The notes beneath the pieces are model-generated. The model saw only the letters and a program-made list of their open reading frames with translations. It was not told the DNA's origin and searched no databases. From Spirosoma montaniterrae (GTDB taxonomy: Bacteria; Bacteroidota; Bacteroidia; Cytophagales; Spirosomataceae): DNA of 64,000 nt. The stretch lies in the NCBI RefSeq assembly GCF_001988955.1, contig NZ_CP014263.1:620001-684000 (forward strand), in the 5' to 3' direction. Numbering within the stretch: the stretch's first letter is position 1; every line of letters starts with the position of its first letter. Shown here one piece after another: positions 33,193-42,093 of this stretch. Position numbers and translations under genes: made by a program.

Positions 33193-33909
33193 ATGCTTCT
33201 TAAAATAAGACTATTTTTCTGGTTCATCGCCGTAACGATAACCGCTCAGGCTATTCCCATCGACTCGCTGCGCCGGGCCGATTCGCTGTTTGCGGTTGGT
33301 AATCAGGATGAAGCCGCCCGGCTATATGTGTCGATACTCGCCGATGGCCATACGGCTACCGACCCGATGTTGCTGAAGTTAGCCAGTGCCGCCGAACGTC
33401 AGGACGATGTGCCGCGACTGCTATACTATCTACAGGTGTATTTTGAGCGTCATCCCGACGATGCCGTGTTGCGCAAAATGAACGACATCGCCTTAGCCAA
33501 CAACCTCACCGGCTATGAAACCGATGATCTCAACTATTTTTATCTGTTTTACCGCAAATACGGTATTTATATTTTACTCTTTCTACTTATTCCAGCGGCC
33601 TATGTATTCAGTGTAATGATCATAAAAGCCATGCGAAAAGAACCCGTAGCCCGTTCGCAGCAGTGGGTTATGTTGTTGTACCTGTTTCTGTTGCTCGTAT
33701 TCGTGAACTTGCCCGAAAGTTTTCAGTCGGGCATTACGAGCCACGACCGGATTCTGCTCCGTACCGACCCGTCGGCAGCCGCGCCTGTTGCCGAAGTTAT
33801 TGGCCGGGGCCATAAAGTGAATATTCTCGGTAGTAAAGATATTTACCTCCGCGTGCTCTGGCACAATAAGTTATACTACCTGCGCCGGGATATGGTCTGG
33901 ATTATTTAA
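33193..33909 (+). CDS. Membrane protein with TPR-like and SH3-like parts, function unknown
   Basis: 238 residues: signal peptide (about 1-20), a helical TPR-like region (about 22-105, with ADSLFAVGNQDEAARLYVSIL), two membrane helices (about 125-150 and 158-178) and a small C-terminal beta domain (VAEVIGRGHKVNILGSKDIYLRVLWHNKLYYLRRDMVWI) like an SH3 domain. The layout resembles BatE-type proteins of Bacteroidota, but no bat operon genes are nearby. It overlaps the convergent SDR gene by 4 bp. Confidence 0.7.
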   Translation: MLLKIRLFFWFIAVTITAQAIPIDSLRRADSLFAVGNQDEAARLYVSILADGHTATDPMLLKLASAAERQDDVPRLLYYLQVYFERHPDDAVLRKMNDIALANNLTGYETDDLNYFYLFYRKYGIYILLFLLIPAAYVFSVMIIKAMRKEPVARSQQWVMLLYLFLLLVFVNLPESFQSGITSHDRILLRTDPSAAAPVAEVIGRGHKVNILGSKDIYLRVLWHNKLYYLRRDMVWII

Positions 33910-34718
33910 TCTCGTTTTAAAGGCGACCCTTTTTCTTTCGCCAGCGTGTTATAAACCATCCTGTCCATTAGACCTGGTAGCCATTTGTTCAGAAACACGG
34001 TAAGTTTACCCTGGGCAGTTAGTACCAACTCGCGTTTGCGCGATTGTACGGCCCGCAGAATATGTCCGGCGCACGCTTCGGCACTCATCATGTTGCCTTC
34101 CTCACGCATGGTCTCGCCAGTAATTTGCCCATGAGCATCGAGCGACGTGTAGCGAATATTCGACGCCGTAAAACCTGGGCTGGCCGTCAGTACATGAACG
34201 CCCGTGTGAAGCAACTCGGTCCTGATAGCTTCCAGAAAGCCATTCATAGCGAATTTCGAGGCCGAATACCCCGCCCGAACGGGCAAACCCCGATAGCCGG
34301 CAATAGACGAAATGCCCACAATGGAGCCTTTGGTTTGTTGAATATACGGCAGGGCATAGCGTGTGGCATACACTGTACCCATGAAATTGATATTCATAAC
34401 CTGCTCAATTACAGCCGGGTCGGTATCGATTAGCATTGAGCGCATCGAAATGCCTGCGTTGTTGATGAGAATGTCGATGCGGCCAAAGTGAACTACGGTT
34501 TGCTCAACGAAATTTTTTACGTCGGCTTCTTTGCTCACATCGGCAGTAAGGGCAAAAACGGTGATACCCGCCTGCCGAAGTTCGTCGGCAACCTGATTGA
34601 GGGCGTCGGCTTTACGACCGCAGATGGCAATTTTGGCTCCCTCACGTCCGAAGGCAAACGCCAATGCCCGCCCGATACCCGACGACGCACCGGTAATCAC
34701 TACAATTTTATTGTTCAT
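33906..34718 (-). CDS. Short-chain dehydrogenase/reductase (SDR)
   Basis: 270 residues, classical SDR. Seen: cofactor loop VVITGASSGIGRALAF, NNAG motif (LINNAGISM), catalytic Ser in GISSIAGYRG and YSASKFAMNG (Tyr-x-x-x-Lys). The first loop is followed by GRKADAL, suggesting NADPH preference. Substrate unknown. It is convergent with the gene at 33193 (4-bp overlap of ends) and shares its strand with the T9SS protein gene upstream. Confidence 0.92.
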   Translation of the reverse strand: MNNKIVVITGASSGIGRALAFAFGREGAKIAICGRKADALNQVADELRQAGITVFALTADVSKEADVKNFVEQTVVHFGRIDILINNAGISMRSMLIDTDPAVIEQVMNINFMGTVYATRYALPYIQQTKGSIVGISSIAGYRGLPVRAGYSASKFAMNGFLEAIRTELLHTGVHVLTASPGFTASNIRYTSLDAHGQITGETMREEGNMMSAEACAGHILRAVQSRKRELVLTAQGKLTVFLNKWLPGLMDRMVYNTLAKEKGSPLKRD

Positions 34719-34738
34719 ACGGGCAAAAATACGACCGG

Positions 34739-36973
34739 CTACCGGATCAGCGATACCATGCCCTTAAACGTTCGCTTTGTAGTTGTAATCAGGTAGTAGT
34801 ACGTGCCCAACGGCGAGTCGGTACCGAACCAGCGAAACTTCGGATCGTTCGAGGTAAACACCACTCTGCCCCATCGGTTCGTGATTTCTACGGATTTGAA
34901 TTGTTCCAGACAGCCGTTTTCAGGCAGGTTTTTCACGGCAAAAAAATCGTTAATGCCGTCGCCATTGGGTGTGAACACGTTTGGAACAGTAATATCGGTG
35001 CTTCCCGATAGATCGCGAACGCGGAAGGTTACAGTAGTTGTATCGGTTCGGTTGGGCTGGCATGAGCGATCATCGACCACAAAATCGACCACGAACGTAG
35101 CTTCGGTGCGGCCTGCCATCAGTTCGCAGGTTGGCCTCCAGTCGAAGGGCGAACGCAGGGTGGGTGGGCCGGTTTGATTAGAAAACGACATACCCGCCCC
35201 GCGCATGTCGAAGCCCCGGCCCGTGGCAGTCATCCGTAGCGTATCGCGGTCGGGGTCGTTGCCCAGCACGTCGAACGTACTTCGTCCCGACGTATCGCTT
35301 CGGCTAACGGTCAGATCAACAGCGGATTGCGTGAGCGTGGTACGAATGTTGGGCGGCTGACTCGGCAACCCCATTGCCGCCAGCCGCACTGTAACGGTAT
35401 CGCGCAGGTTGCGGTTACAGCGCGTATCGGTCACGATAAAATCAACGACATACTCCGACCGGGTAGCCGCGTCGCAGGTTGGTTTCCACGTAAACGGCTG
35501 AGATACCTTGCCTACACCCGCCCCCGACGTGAACGACATACCCGCCTGTGTCAGCGCAAACCCGCGCCCAACAGCCTGAATGGTGATGTTGTCGTTGTTG
35601 ATGTCGGCCCCGAATGCCGTGAACGACAGCGGGGTGCCAACCTGAACCGTTGCCCGATTATTGACCAGGTTTGTGGTGGCAGCGGGCTTGTCGTTGGGCG
35701 ATGGAATTACCGTAAGCTGAATTGTCAGCGTATCGCTCAGGCCCTGCGGACAACTTTCGTCGGTGGCCCGGATTCGGAGCGTAAAGGGTCGGCCATCGCC
35801 CCCCACGCACTTGCCGAAGCAGAATTTAGCCTGTAGCGTATCGGTGCCGGTGCGGGTCAGCAGCACGTCGGGCGTAAGGGTCAGGCCGGGCAGCGAACCG
35901 CTCATGTTTATAATGCTGATGCGTTGGTTGGCGTTGCGGTCGGTCACGAACAGGCTCAGGCAGTTGGTATCTTTTTCGGTGATGGTGAGCGCAGCGGTTT
36001 TACGCATGAATGTTTTCTGACCGTCCATCCGTAACAGCAGTTGGGGCGGGTCGTTGCGGGGGCAGTCGATGACCAGTACCTGATAATCGCGCCGAACGCG
36101 GCCAATGCGCACACCGCGCCGAAACTCGTCCACTTCTACTGAAAAAACGTGCAAGCCCGTTCGGTTAGGTGTCACGGTCAGCAGCCCTGTTCGGGCGTTC
36201 ACGCGTAGTGGCTGCGATCCTGGAATCTGGTTCTGGACGTTCAGGCCCGTTATCCAGTTGATGGGCGGATAGGGGCCGGGCGTAAAGATGCCGTTGAAGC
36301 CGGGGTTTCGTAGATTGGTCGGCAAGTCGGAACTGTAGCCATTATAAGGCGTTACAAGCGTATAAGTAAGGCTGTCGCGGTCGGCATCCGTTGCGCTGAA
36401 ATCAAGCGTAAACGGCTGACCGATACAGGCGTAATCGCCTTTCGGAATGACAAAAACAGGCGACGAATTGGCCGTTCCTATCGCCGGAAACTCCAGATAA
36501 AACGTTGACCCTGCCGAGCCGGGGTTCTGAATGTTGACGATGTTGCGGTTGCGGCAACAGCGTTCCCAGGACAGGTAATAGCCGCTTGGATCATTGAACA
36601 CGTTCGGGTCGAACGTCAGGTCGGCGGCATACCGGATAAGCCGGGTGCGGAGCTGCGCGCTCTGGCAGGCGTTCTGCGTGTATGGCACCAACTCGTTGCC
36701 TGTTCTAAACAGGTTGATATACCCAATAAACTGATTGTTGCGCCGGGCAAATACGCCAACCTGCACGTTTGGGTCTTCGGCACCGGGGTCGCCATAGATG
36801 TCGTCGAAATACAGGTTCAGATTAACCCGGTGCGAGTAGGCACTGCCTGTGGGCTGACGCCGTAGTTCCAGTTCGCCCCCAACGATATGAGTGGCAGTGG
36901 CAATCTGGTTGATAATCAGCAGTAAAAGAGTCAGAGCGAATGCCCGCCCCCGGCAACAGTACAGGTTGAGCAT
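34739..36973 (-). CDS. Secreted protein with T9SS type B C-terminal domain (paralogue of 19792)
   Basis: 744 residues. Signal peptide (about 1-26) before THIVGGEL. The N-terminal ~300 residues align by eye with the protein at 19792: THIVGGEL / NHIIGGDL, a GYYLSWERCCRN motif at 131-142, FYLEFPAI, and GDYACIGQPFTLDFSATDADRDSLTYTLVTPYNGY. The middle has two similar beta modules with ending FTWKPTCDAATRSEY / FDWRPTCELMAGRTEA. The C-terminus (VPNVFTPNGDGINDFFAVKN ... ITNRWGRVVFTS ... LGTYYYLITT) is the type B sorting domain. Probably a cell-surface protein. Confidence 0.88.
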   Translation of the reverse strand: MLNLYCCRGRAFALTLLLLIINQIATATHIVGGELELRRQPTGSAYSHRVNLNLYFDDIYGDPGAEDPNVQVGVFARRNNQFIGYINLFRTGNELVPYTQNACQSAQLRTRLIRYAADLTFDPNVFNDPSGYYLSWERCCRNRNIVNIQNPGSAGSTFYLEFPAIGTANSSPVFVIPKGDYACIGQPFTLDFSATDADRDSLTYTLVTPYNGYSSDLPTNLRNPGFNGIFTPGPYPPINWITGLNVQNQIPGSQPLRVNARTGLLTVTPNRTGLHVFSVEVDEFRRGVRIGRVRRDYQVLVIDCPRNDPPQLLLRMDGQKTFMRKTAALTITEKDTNCLSLFVTDRNANQRISIINMSGSLPGLTLTPDVLLTRTGTDTLQAKFCFGKCVGGDGRPFTLRIRATDESCPQGLSDTLTIQLTVIPSPNDKPAATTNLVNNRATVQVGTPLSFTAFGADINNDNITIQAVGRGFALTQAGMSFTSGAGVGKVSQPFTWKPTCDAATRSEYVVDFIVTDTRCNRNLRDTVTVRLAAMGLPSQPPNIRTTLTQSAVDLTVSRSDTSGRSTFDVLGNDPDRDTLRMTATGRGFDMRGAGMSFSNQTGPPTLRSPFDWRPTCELMAGRTEATFVVDFVVDDRSCQPNRTDTTTVTFRVRDLSGSTDITVPNVFTPNGDGINDFFAVKNLPENGCLEQFKSVEITNRWGRVVFTSNDPKFRWFGTDSPLGTYYYLITTTKRTFKGMVSLIR

Positions 36974-37042
36974 AAAGGGAATTGTTTCGGTGATGAGTGC
37001 ATCCGAAAATAGCTGCCTAAATTAGCAGTTTTTTAGGATAGT

Positions 37043-38491
37043 ATGCGTAGAAAGAGTCATAAAGCACCCGAACGGTTGTACGGCATTCGTATAGATGCCG
37101 TAGTCGCCGAAGGCAAATGCATTGTTCGCACCGACGAGGGCGTAATTTTCGTAGAAAATCCCACCGGCGGACCGGGTGTGGCACCTGGCGACGTGGTTGA
37201 TTTGCGAATCACGAACAAGAAAAAACAGTACCGCGAAGCCGTAGCCGAAACCGTTCATGAACGCTCGAAGGTGCGTGCAGAGCCGTTCTGCGAACATTTT
37301 GGCACCTGTGGCGGCTGTAAGTGGCAACACATTCGCTACGATGAGCAACTGCGGTTCAAGCAGCAGCAGGTAGTCGATCAGTTGACCCGTATCGGTAAAG
37401 TGCCGCTGCCTGACATTCGCCCGATTTTGGCCGCGCATCCCACTCAATATTACCGCAACAAACTCGAATTCACCTGCGCTGAAGGTCGCTGGCTCACGCA
37501 GGCTGAAGCCGCCACCGACCTGCCGATGGACCCCCGCGCCTTAGGTTTCCACGTGCCGGGCCGCTTCGACAAGGTGCTGCCCATCCGGCATTGCTACCTC
37601 CAGCCCGACCCCTCGAACGCCATTCGCTTAGCCGTAGCAGATTATGCGTTTCGGCACGATATGACGATGTATAATCTGAAACTGCATACTGGTTTTCTAC
37701 GGACGCTCATTATCCGCACTGCCGATACTACGCAGCAGGTGATGGTAACGGTACAGGTGGCACAGGACGACCCCAACCAACTCAACGGGCTGCTGACGTT
37801 TCTGCAAACGGAATTTTCGCAGATTACCTCGCTGAACTACATCCTGAACACCAAGAAAAACGACAGCTATCAGGATCAGGAGGTAGTTAACTGGGCCGGA
37901 AAACCTTACATCGAAGAAACGATGGACGATGGAAGCGGCCAACCGCTTACGTTCCGGGTAGGCCCGAAATCGTTTTATCAGACCAATGCGCAACAGGCGT
38001 TCAGTCTCTACAAAGTGGCCCGCGCCGGGGCAGCCCTCACCGGGCAGGAGTGCGTGTATGACCTCTACACTGGCACCGGCACCATTGCACTATTCGTGGC
38101 CCGGCAAGCCCGCGAAGTGGTTGGCGTTGAGTACGTTGAAGCCTCCGTGGCCGATGCTCGTGTCAACGCCGACATCAATGGTATCACCAATGCCCGTTTC
38201 TATGCGGGCGACATGCGCGACATTTTGACTGAAAGCTTTTTCGACCAGCATGGTCGGCCCGACGTGGTGATTACCGACCCGCCCCGCGCTGGCATGGACG
38301 AAGCCGTTACGCGGCAGTTGCTACAGGCCGCTCCCCGGCGCATTGTGTACGTAAGCTGCAATACTGCCACGCAGGCCCGCGACCTCGGTATTTTAGATGA
38401 AGGCTACACCGTTACCGACGTGCAACCCGTTGATATGTTTCCGCACACACATCACGTCGAGAACGTAGTGGTGCTGGAACGGAAGGGCTAA
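37043..38491 (+). CDS. rlmD: 23S rRNA (uracil-C5) methyltransferase RlmD
   Basis: 482 residues: TRAM domain (about 15-70), an Fe-S cluster set C83, C89, C92 in CEHFGTCGGCKWQ plus Cys184 in RHCYLQPD, and a SAM methyltransferase domain with VYDLYTGTGTIALFVA, ITDPPRAGMDE and the catalytic VSCNTATQARDL. Uses SAM to methylate a uracil (U1939 in E. coli numbering) of 23S rRNA. The ATG at 37043 follows a 69-bp gap from the divergent T9SS gene; its end overlaps the convergent helix-hairpin-helix gene by 4 bp. RlmCD-type dual specificity is not excluded. Confidence 0.9.
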   Translation: MRRKSHKAPERLYGIRIDAVVAEGKCIVRTDEGVIFVENPTGGPGVAPGDVVDLRITNKKKQYREAVAETVHERSKVRAEPFCEHFGTCGGCKWQHIRYDEQLRFKQQQVVDQLTRIGKVPLPDIRPILAAHPTQYYRNKLEFTCAEGRWLTQAEAATDLPMDPRALGFHVPGRFDKVLPIRHCYLQPDPSNAIRLAVADYAFRHDMTMYNLKLHTGFLRTLIIRTADTTQQVMVTVQVAQDDPNQLNGLLTFLQTEFSQITSLNYILNTKKNDSYQDQEVVNWAGKPYIEETMDDGSGQPLTFRVGPKSFYQTNAQQAFSLYKVARAGAALTGQECVYDLYTGTGTIALFVARQAREVVGVEYVEASVADARVNADINGITNARFYAGDMRDILTESFFDQHGRPDVVITDPPRAGMDEAVTRQLLQAAPRRIVYVSCNTATQARDLGILDEGYTVTDVQPVDMFPHTHHVENVVVLERKG

Positions 38492-39486
38492 AACTCCAGA
38501 TACGGTGCGATTTTCTCTATCGTCCCGGCATCGAGAATGCGAATTGGTTTGAGCGATTCGGCAGACGTGTATGCCCCGTGCTGTTCGCGGTAGTTGACAA
38601 TCACCTGCGCCTGTCGGCGCGACAGAAACGGCAGCCGGTCGAGTTGTTCGGCGGTAGCGGTATTAACCGGAATCTTGCGCGGCCCCGACCGAATCTGCCC
38701 AAACTTGCGGAGTTCGTCAAATGCCAGCGAATCTAACCCGTAGACGTTGCGAAACTGCTCGGGCGACACAAAACCGCCGAGTGCGTCGCGGTATTTCACG
38801 ATGCGCCCTGCCAGCGTACTGCCAATGCCTTTGAGGGCAATGAGTTGCGACGTGTCGGCGGTGTTGATATCGAATGGTTGGAGGGTAGGTTTAGCGGGTC
38901 GTTCGGCAAAGGCCGGTCGCTCAGTGGGTTTGAATGGTTCGCGCTCATTACCAAACCGCCCGTCACTCTTGTCTGCAAAGCTCCTTTCTCCCTCCACCTT
39001 GTTTCCCGGCGTCTGTAAAACGATATACGGTTCAAGTTGGTCGTAGAGGTCAGGTGGAAAGTCGTAGATGCGGAGGAGGTCTTCTTTTTTGCGGAACTGC
39101 CCGCCTTTGCTGCGGTATTTATCGATGCGTTCGGCCAGCCACCGGGGAAGGCCCAGTTGCTGCCAGCCCGCCACGCTCACCGTGTTGGGGTCGAAGTTGA
39201 ACAGTTTGGGTTCGCTGAAGCGTTCGGCGGTGGTTTTGTCGCGGTCGGGGCGATTGCCGAAGGCGGGTTGTCTGGCGTCTTCAGCCTGCATCAGAGCTAC
39301 CAAACTATCGAGTTTGCGCTGGTCGGCGGCTGACGTATCGGCAGGTTTTCGGTTGGCAACGAAGCGATACAGAAAGGGAATAAACAAACAAAGCAGCGTC
39401 AGGATGATAAGCACCGTAAAGCCACGAGCCTCGCGGTGCGAAAAGCCAAAATAGTCGCGCACGAGCGACTGAAAACGATTGAACAT
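38488..39486 (-). CDS. Helix-hairpin-helix protein with N-terminal membrane anchor
   Basis: 332 residues: a short N-terminal cytosolic part (FSHREARGFTVL), one membrane helix (about 23-42), then three ComEA-like helix-hairpin-helix units: FDPNTVSVAGWQQLGLPRWLAERI, FDINTADTSQLIALKGIGSTLAGRIVKYRD and INTATAEQLDRLPFLSRRQAQVIVNYRE. Such repeats bind DNA without sequence preference; anchored ComEA proteins bind incoming DNA in natural transformation. No other competence gene is near, so a DNA-uptake role is only an inference. Confidence 0.85.
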   Translation of the reverse strand: MFNRFQSLVRDYFGFSHREARGFTVLIILTLLCLFIPFLYRFVANRKPADTSAADQRKLDSLVALMQAEDARQPAFGNRPDRDKTTAERFSEPKLFNFDPNTVSVAGWQQLGLPRWLAERIDKYRSKGGQFRKKEDLLRIYDFPPDLYDQLEPYIVLQTPGNKVEGERSFADKSDGRFGNEREPFKPTERPAFAERPAKPTLQPFDINTADTSQLIALKGIGSTLAGRIVKYRDALGGFVSPEQFRNVYGLDSLAFDELRKFGQIRSGPRKIPVNTATAEQLDRLPFLSRRQAQVIVNYREQHGAYTSAESLKPIRILDAGTIEKIAPYLEF

Positions 39487-39593
39487 GAACGGTGGGCTTA
39501 CCTTTTAGTTGGATATTCGGTGCAAACTAAAAGGTAAACAGGTTTCTGTCAAGCGGTTTGTTGATTTTCTCAATTATTATTGCGTTTTCTACG

Positions 39594-39894
39594 CTACCGA
39601 CGCTACGCTGTTACGTCCCTACGGGACAATGGAGGGAGGGGGCATTTCTGTTTTCTACCGACGCTGCGCTGTTACGTCCCTACGGGACAATGGAGGGAGG
39701 GGGCATTTCTGTTTTCTACCGACGCTGCGCTGTTACGTCCCTAATGGGACTTCTGGAAGATTATTAATTTTTCTGGTACTGATACCGCACATCTACGTAG
39801 TCCCGTAGGGACATAACAGCGCAGCGTCGGTAGAAAGAAATAGCCCCCCCCCTCCATTGTCCCGTTAGGGACGCAACAGCGATAGCGTCGGTAG
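39594..39894. repeat. REP-like repeat array upstream of the RAYT transposase
   Basis: Three direct copies starting at 39594, 39655 and 39716 with a 61-nt period (CTACCGACGCTGCGCTGTTA, then GTCCCTACGGGAC hairpin and a GGAGGGAGGGGGC tract). Two copies in reverse orientation follow at about 39800-39833 and 39859-39894. The third direct copy is cut short at its hairpin. One further direct copy lies after the transposase at 40427-40456. The 464-bp stretch 39487-39950 holds no gene apart from this array. Confidence 0.88.
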
Positions 39895-39950
39895 AAAACG
39901 CGATACCTGCACATCAATTCCTCGTCAAATCAAGAAAATTGACGCTTACC

Positions 39951-40412
39951 ATGCCAAACACCTATACTCAAATTCATTTGCAACTGGTTTTCGCCGTTAA
40001 GCACCGCGACGCTGTTATTGCACCCAATTGGAAATACGATTTGTACAGCTTCATGACAGGTATCATTAGTCAATATGGTCATAAACTCCTCATCATAAAC
40101 GGTATGCCTGACCACGTACATCTATTGGTCGGCTTACGACCGACCCAATCGCTTTCAGAATTGATGAAAAACTTGAAGCAGAGTTCGGCCAAATGGGTTA
40201 ACGACAATCGATTGACGCAGGGTCACTTTAGCTGGCAGGAAGGCTACGGCGCATTCTCCTACAGCAAAAGCCAGCTACCGGCGGTTATCCGTTACATAGA
40301 AAAGCAGGAAGATCACCATACCAAACGTTCGTTTCTGGACGAATACCGACAAGTCTTAGATGCGTTTGGTGTCAGCTACGAAGAGCAATATTTGTTTCAG
40401 CCGTTGGGTTGA
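39951..40412 (+). mobile_element. REP-associated tyrosine transposase (IS200/IS605-like, Y1 type)
   Basis: 153 residues from the ATG at 39951 (frame open from a TTG at 39939). The HUH motif is in GMPDHVHLLVGLRP and the catalytic tyrosine most likely in GYGAFSYSKSQLP, which fits single-strand transposases with a Y1 domain. YTQIHLQLVFAVKHRD at the start is typical of the Bacteroidota branch. The gene is intact and flanked on both sides by CCGACGC...GTCCCT hairpin repeats, the arrangement of RAYT genes that mobilise REP sequences. Confidence 0.88.
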
Positions 40413-40426
40413 AGGACACTATGTTA

Positions 40427-40456
40427 TACCGACGTTGCGCCGGTACGTCCCTGACT
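40427..40456 (+). repeat. Downstream REP-like copy
   Basis: TACCGACGTTGCGCCGGTAC then GTCCCTGAC, a diverged direct-orientation copy of the REP unit 14 bp after the transposase stop. Confidence 0.7.
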
Positions 40457-40489
40457 ATGGGTGTAGTTTGGGCCTATGCAAATGTCACT

Positions 40490-40523
40490 ATGAACAAGCC
40501 ACTGAACATAGTGGCATGTTCAT
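40490..40523 (+). promoter_or_regulatory. Hairpin just upstream of the glycyl-tRNA synthetase promoter
   Basis: ATGAACAAGCCACT (40490-40503) pairs with AGTGGCATGTTCAT (40510-40523) with one mismatch and a 6-nt loop. It sits directly before the TAnnTTTG box of the synthetase gene, so it may be an operator, or the end hairpin of the RAYT transcript. Confidence 0.45.
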
Positions 40524-40537
40524 ATGCAAAAGGTGCG

Positions 40538-40545
40538 TATTTTTG
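40538..40545 (+). promoter_or_regulatory. Putative -7 promoter box of the glycyl-tRNA synthetase gene
   Basis: TATTTTTG fits TAnnTTTG exactly and ends 9 bp before the ATG at 40555, which predicts a very short leader. The -33 region coincides with the right arm of the hairpin at 40490-40523. Confidence 0.45.
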
Positions 40546-40554
40546 CCCTCACGT

Positions 40555-42093
40555 ATGAATACTACTCCGACCCGTACCGACGGACCGCCAGCTACTTCGC
40601 TGCAAGATATTATCGCCCACGCCAAAGAATATGGCTTTGTGTTCCCTTCGTCTGAAATCTACGACGGTCTACAGGCCGTGTATGACTACGGGCAGAATGG
40701 CGTTGAACTGAAAAATAACCTCAAAACGCTGTGGTGGAAGGCCATGACTCAACTCCACGACAACCGCGACGGCGGACCGGTGGTGGGCATCGATGCGTCG
40801 ATTTTCATGCACCCGCTCACGTGGAAGGCGTCGGGACACGTCGATTCGTTCAACGACCCGATGATCGACAACCGCGATTCCAAAAAACGCTACCGGGCCG
40901 ACCAACTTCTTGAACTGAAAGCCGAAGAATATGCCAACGCAGGTGATGCCGACCGCGCCCAGGCCCTGCTCAACGAAATGGCCCGGCTGCTTGGCGAGAA
41001 CGACCTCGACGGGGTGCGGAATCTTATCATTGCCGAAGGTATCAAGTGTCCTGTTTCCGGCACTGACAACTGGACAGAAGTGCGGCAGTTCAACCTGATG
41101 TTTTCTACGCAGGTAGGTTCGTTGGCTGAAGACGCCAGCCTTATTTACCTCCGCCCCGAAACAGCGCAGGGCATTTTTGTAAACTTCCTGAACGTGCAGA
41201 AAACGGGCCGCATGAAAATACCCTTCGGCATTGCCCAGATTGGGAAAGCGTTCCGCAACGAGATTGTGGCGCGGCAGTTCACGTTCCGTATGCGCGAATT
41301 TGAGCAGATGGAAATGCAGTTCTTCGTGCGCCCCGGCACCGAAATGGAATGGTACGAACGCTGGCGCGATACGCGCATGAAATTCCATCAGGCACTCGGA
41401 CTGCCCGCCGAAAAACTGAAATTTCACGTTCACGAGAAACTGGCGCACTACGCCAATGCCGCTGTGGACATTGAGTATCAGTTTCCGTTTGGATTTCGTG
41501 AGATGGAGGGCATTCACTCACGCACTGATTTTGATCTGAAATCGCACCAGGAACTGAGCCGCAAAAAACAGCAGTATTTTGACAATGACGTTGACCCGGC
41601 CACGGGTAAGCCCTACGGAAATTACATTCCTTACGTAGTTGAGACCTCCGTTGGGGCCGACCGGCTGTTTCTGGCCGTGTTCTGCAATGCCTTCACGAAA
41701 GAGACAGTAGGAGAGGGCGAATCCACGCCGGGCGATAAACAGAAAGAGCGCACATATCTGAAACTACACCCGGCACTTGCCCCTATCAAAGCGGCCGTGT
41801 TTCCGTTGGTACGCAAAGATGGCCTCCCCGAAAAAGCCGAGCAGATCGTGAAATTGTTGCGCTCAGAATTCCGCGTAATTATGGAGGAGCGCGACGCCAT
41901 CGGCAAACGTTACACACGGCAGGATCTAATTGGCACGCCGTTCTGCATTGCGGTTGACTACCAGACGATAGAAGACGACACCGTAACAATTCGGTATCGT
42001 GACACTACCGAGCAAATCCGGGTTCCGATTAGCGAACTCAAAGCCCGCATCGGCCAGGAAGTGTCGATGGAGCGATTATTAGAGCAGATGTAA
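40555..42093 (+). CDS. glyS: Glycine--tRNA ligase, single-chain class II type
   Basis: 512 residues from the ATG at 40555; the frame reaches back to 40360 but that part overlaps the transposase end. This is the dimeric, eukaryote/archaea-like synthetase and not the alpha2beta2 form. Seen: DIIAHAKEYGFVFPSSEIYDGLQAVYDYG start, IDASIFMHPLTWKASGHVDSFNDP, motif 2 FRNEIVARQFTFRMREFEQMEMQFF, motif 3 region ETSVGADRLFLAVFC, and an anticodon-binding domain (about 405-512). It attaches glycine to tRNA-Gly. Its stop lies in a 21-bp hairpin shared with the convergent gene. Confidence 0.94.
   Translation: MNTTPTRTDGPPATSLQDIIAHAKEYGFVFPSSEIYDGLQAVYDYGQNGVELKNNLKTLWWKAMTQLHDNRDGGPVVGIDASIFMHPLTWKASGHVDSFNDPMIDNRDSKKRYRADQLLELKAEEYANAGDADRAQALLNEMARLLGENDLDGVRNLIIAEGIKCPVSGTDNWTEVRQFNLMFSTQVGSLAEDASLIYLRPETAQGIFVNFLNVQKTGRMKIPFGIAQIGKAFRNEIVARQFTFRMREFEQMEMQFFVRPGTEMEWYERWRDTRMKFHQALGLPAEKLKFHVHEKLAHYANAAVDIEYQFPFGFREMEGIHSRTDFDLKSHQELSRKKQQYFDNDVDPATGKPYGNYIPYVVETSVGADRLFLAVFCNAFTKETVGEGESTPGDKQKERTYLKLHPALAPIKAAVFPLVRKDGLPEKAEQIVKLLRSEFRVIMEERDAIGKRYTRQDLIGTPFCIAVDYQTIEDDTVTIRYRDTTEQIRVPISELKARIGQEVSMERLLEQM

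Noticed and set aside
39509..39808. Open frame through the REP array
   Set aside because: Its sequence is only the repeat unit translated three times, and the frame depends on the 61-nt spacing.
39594..39894. Tandem repeats resembling a CRISPR array
   Set aside because: Three copies with a 61-nt period have no unique spacers, two copies are inverted, and a RAYT gene rather than cas genes is next to them.
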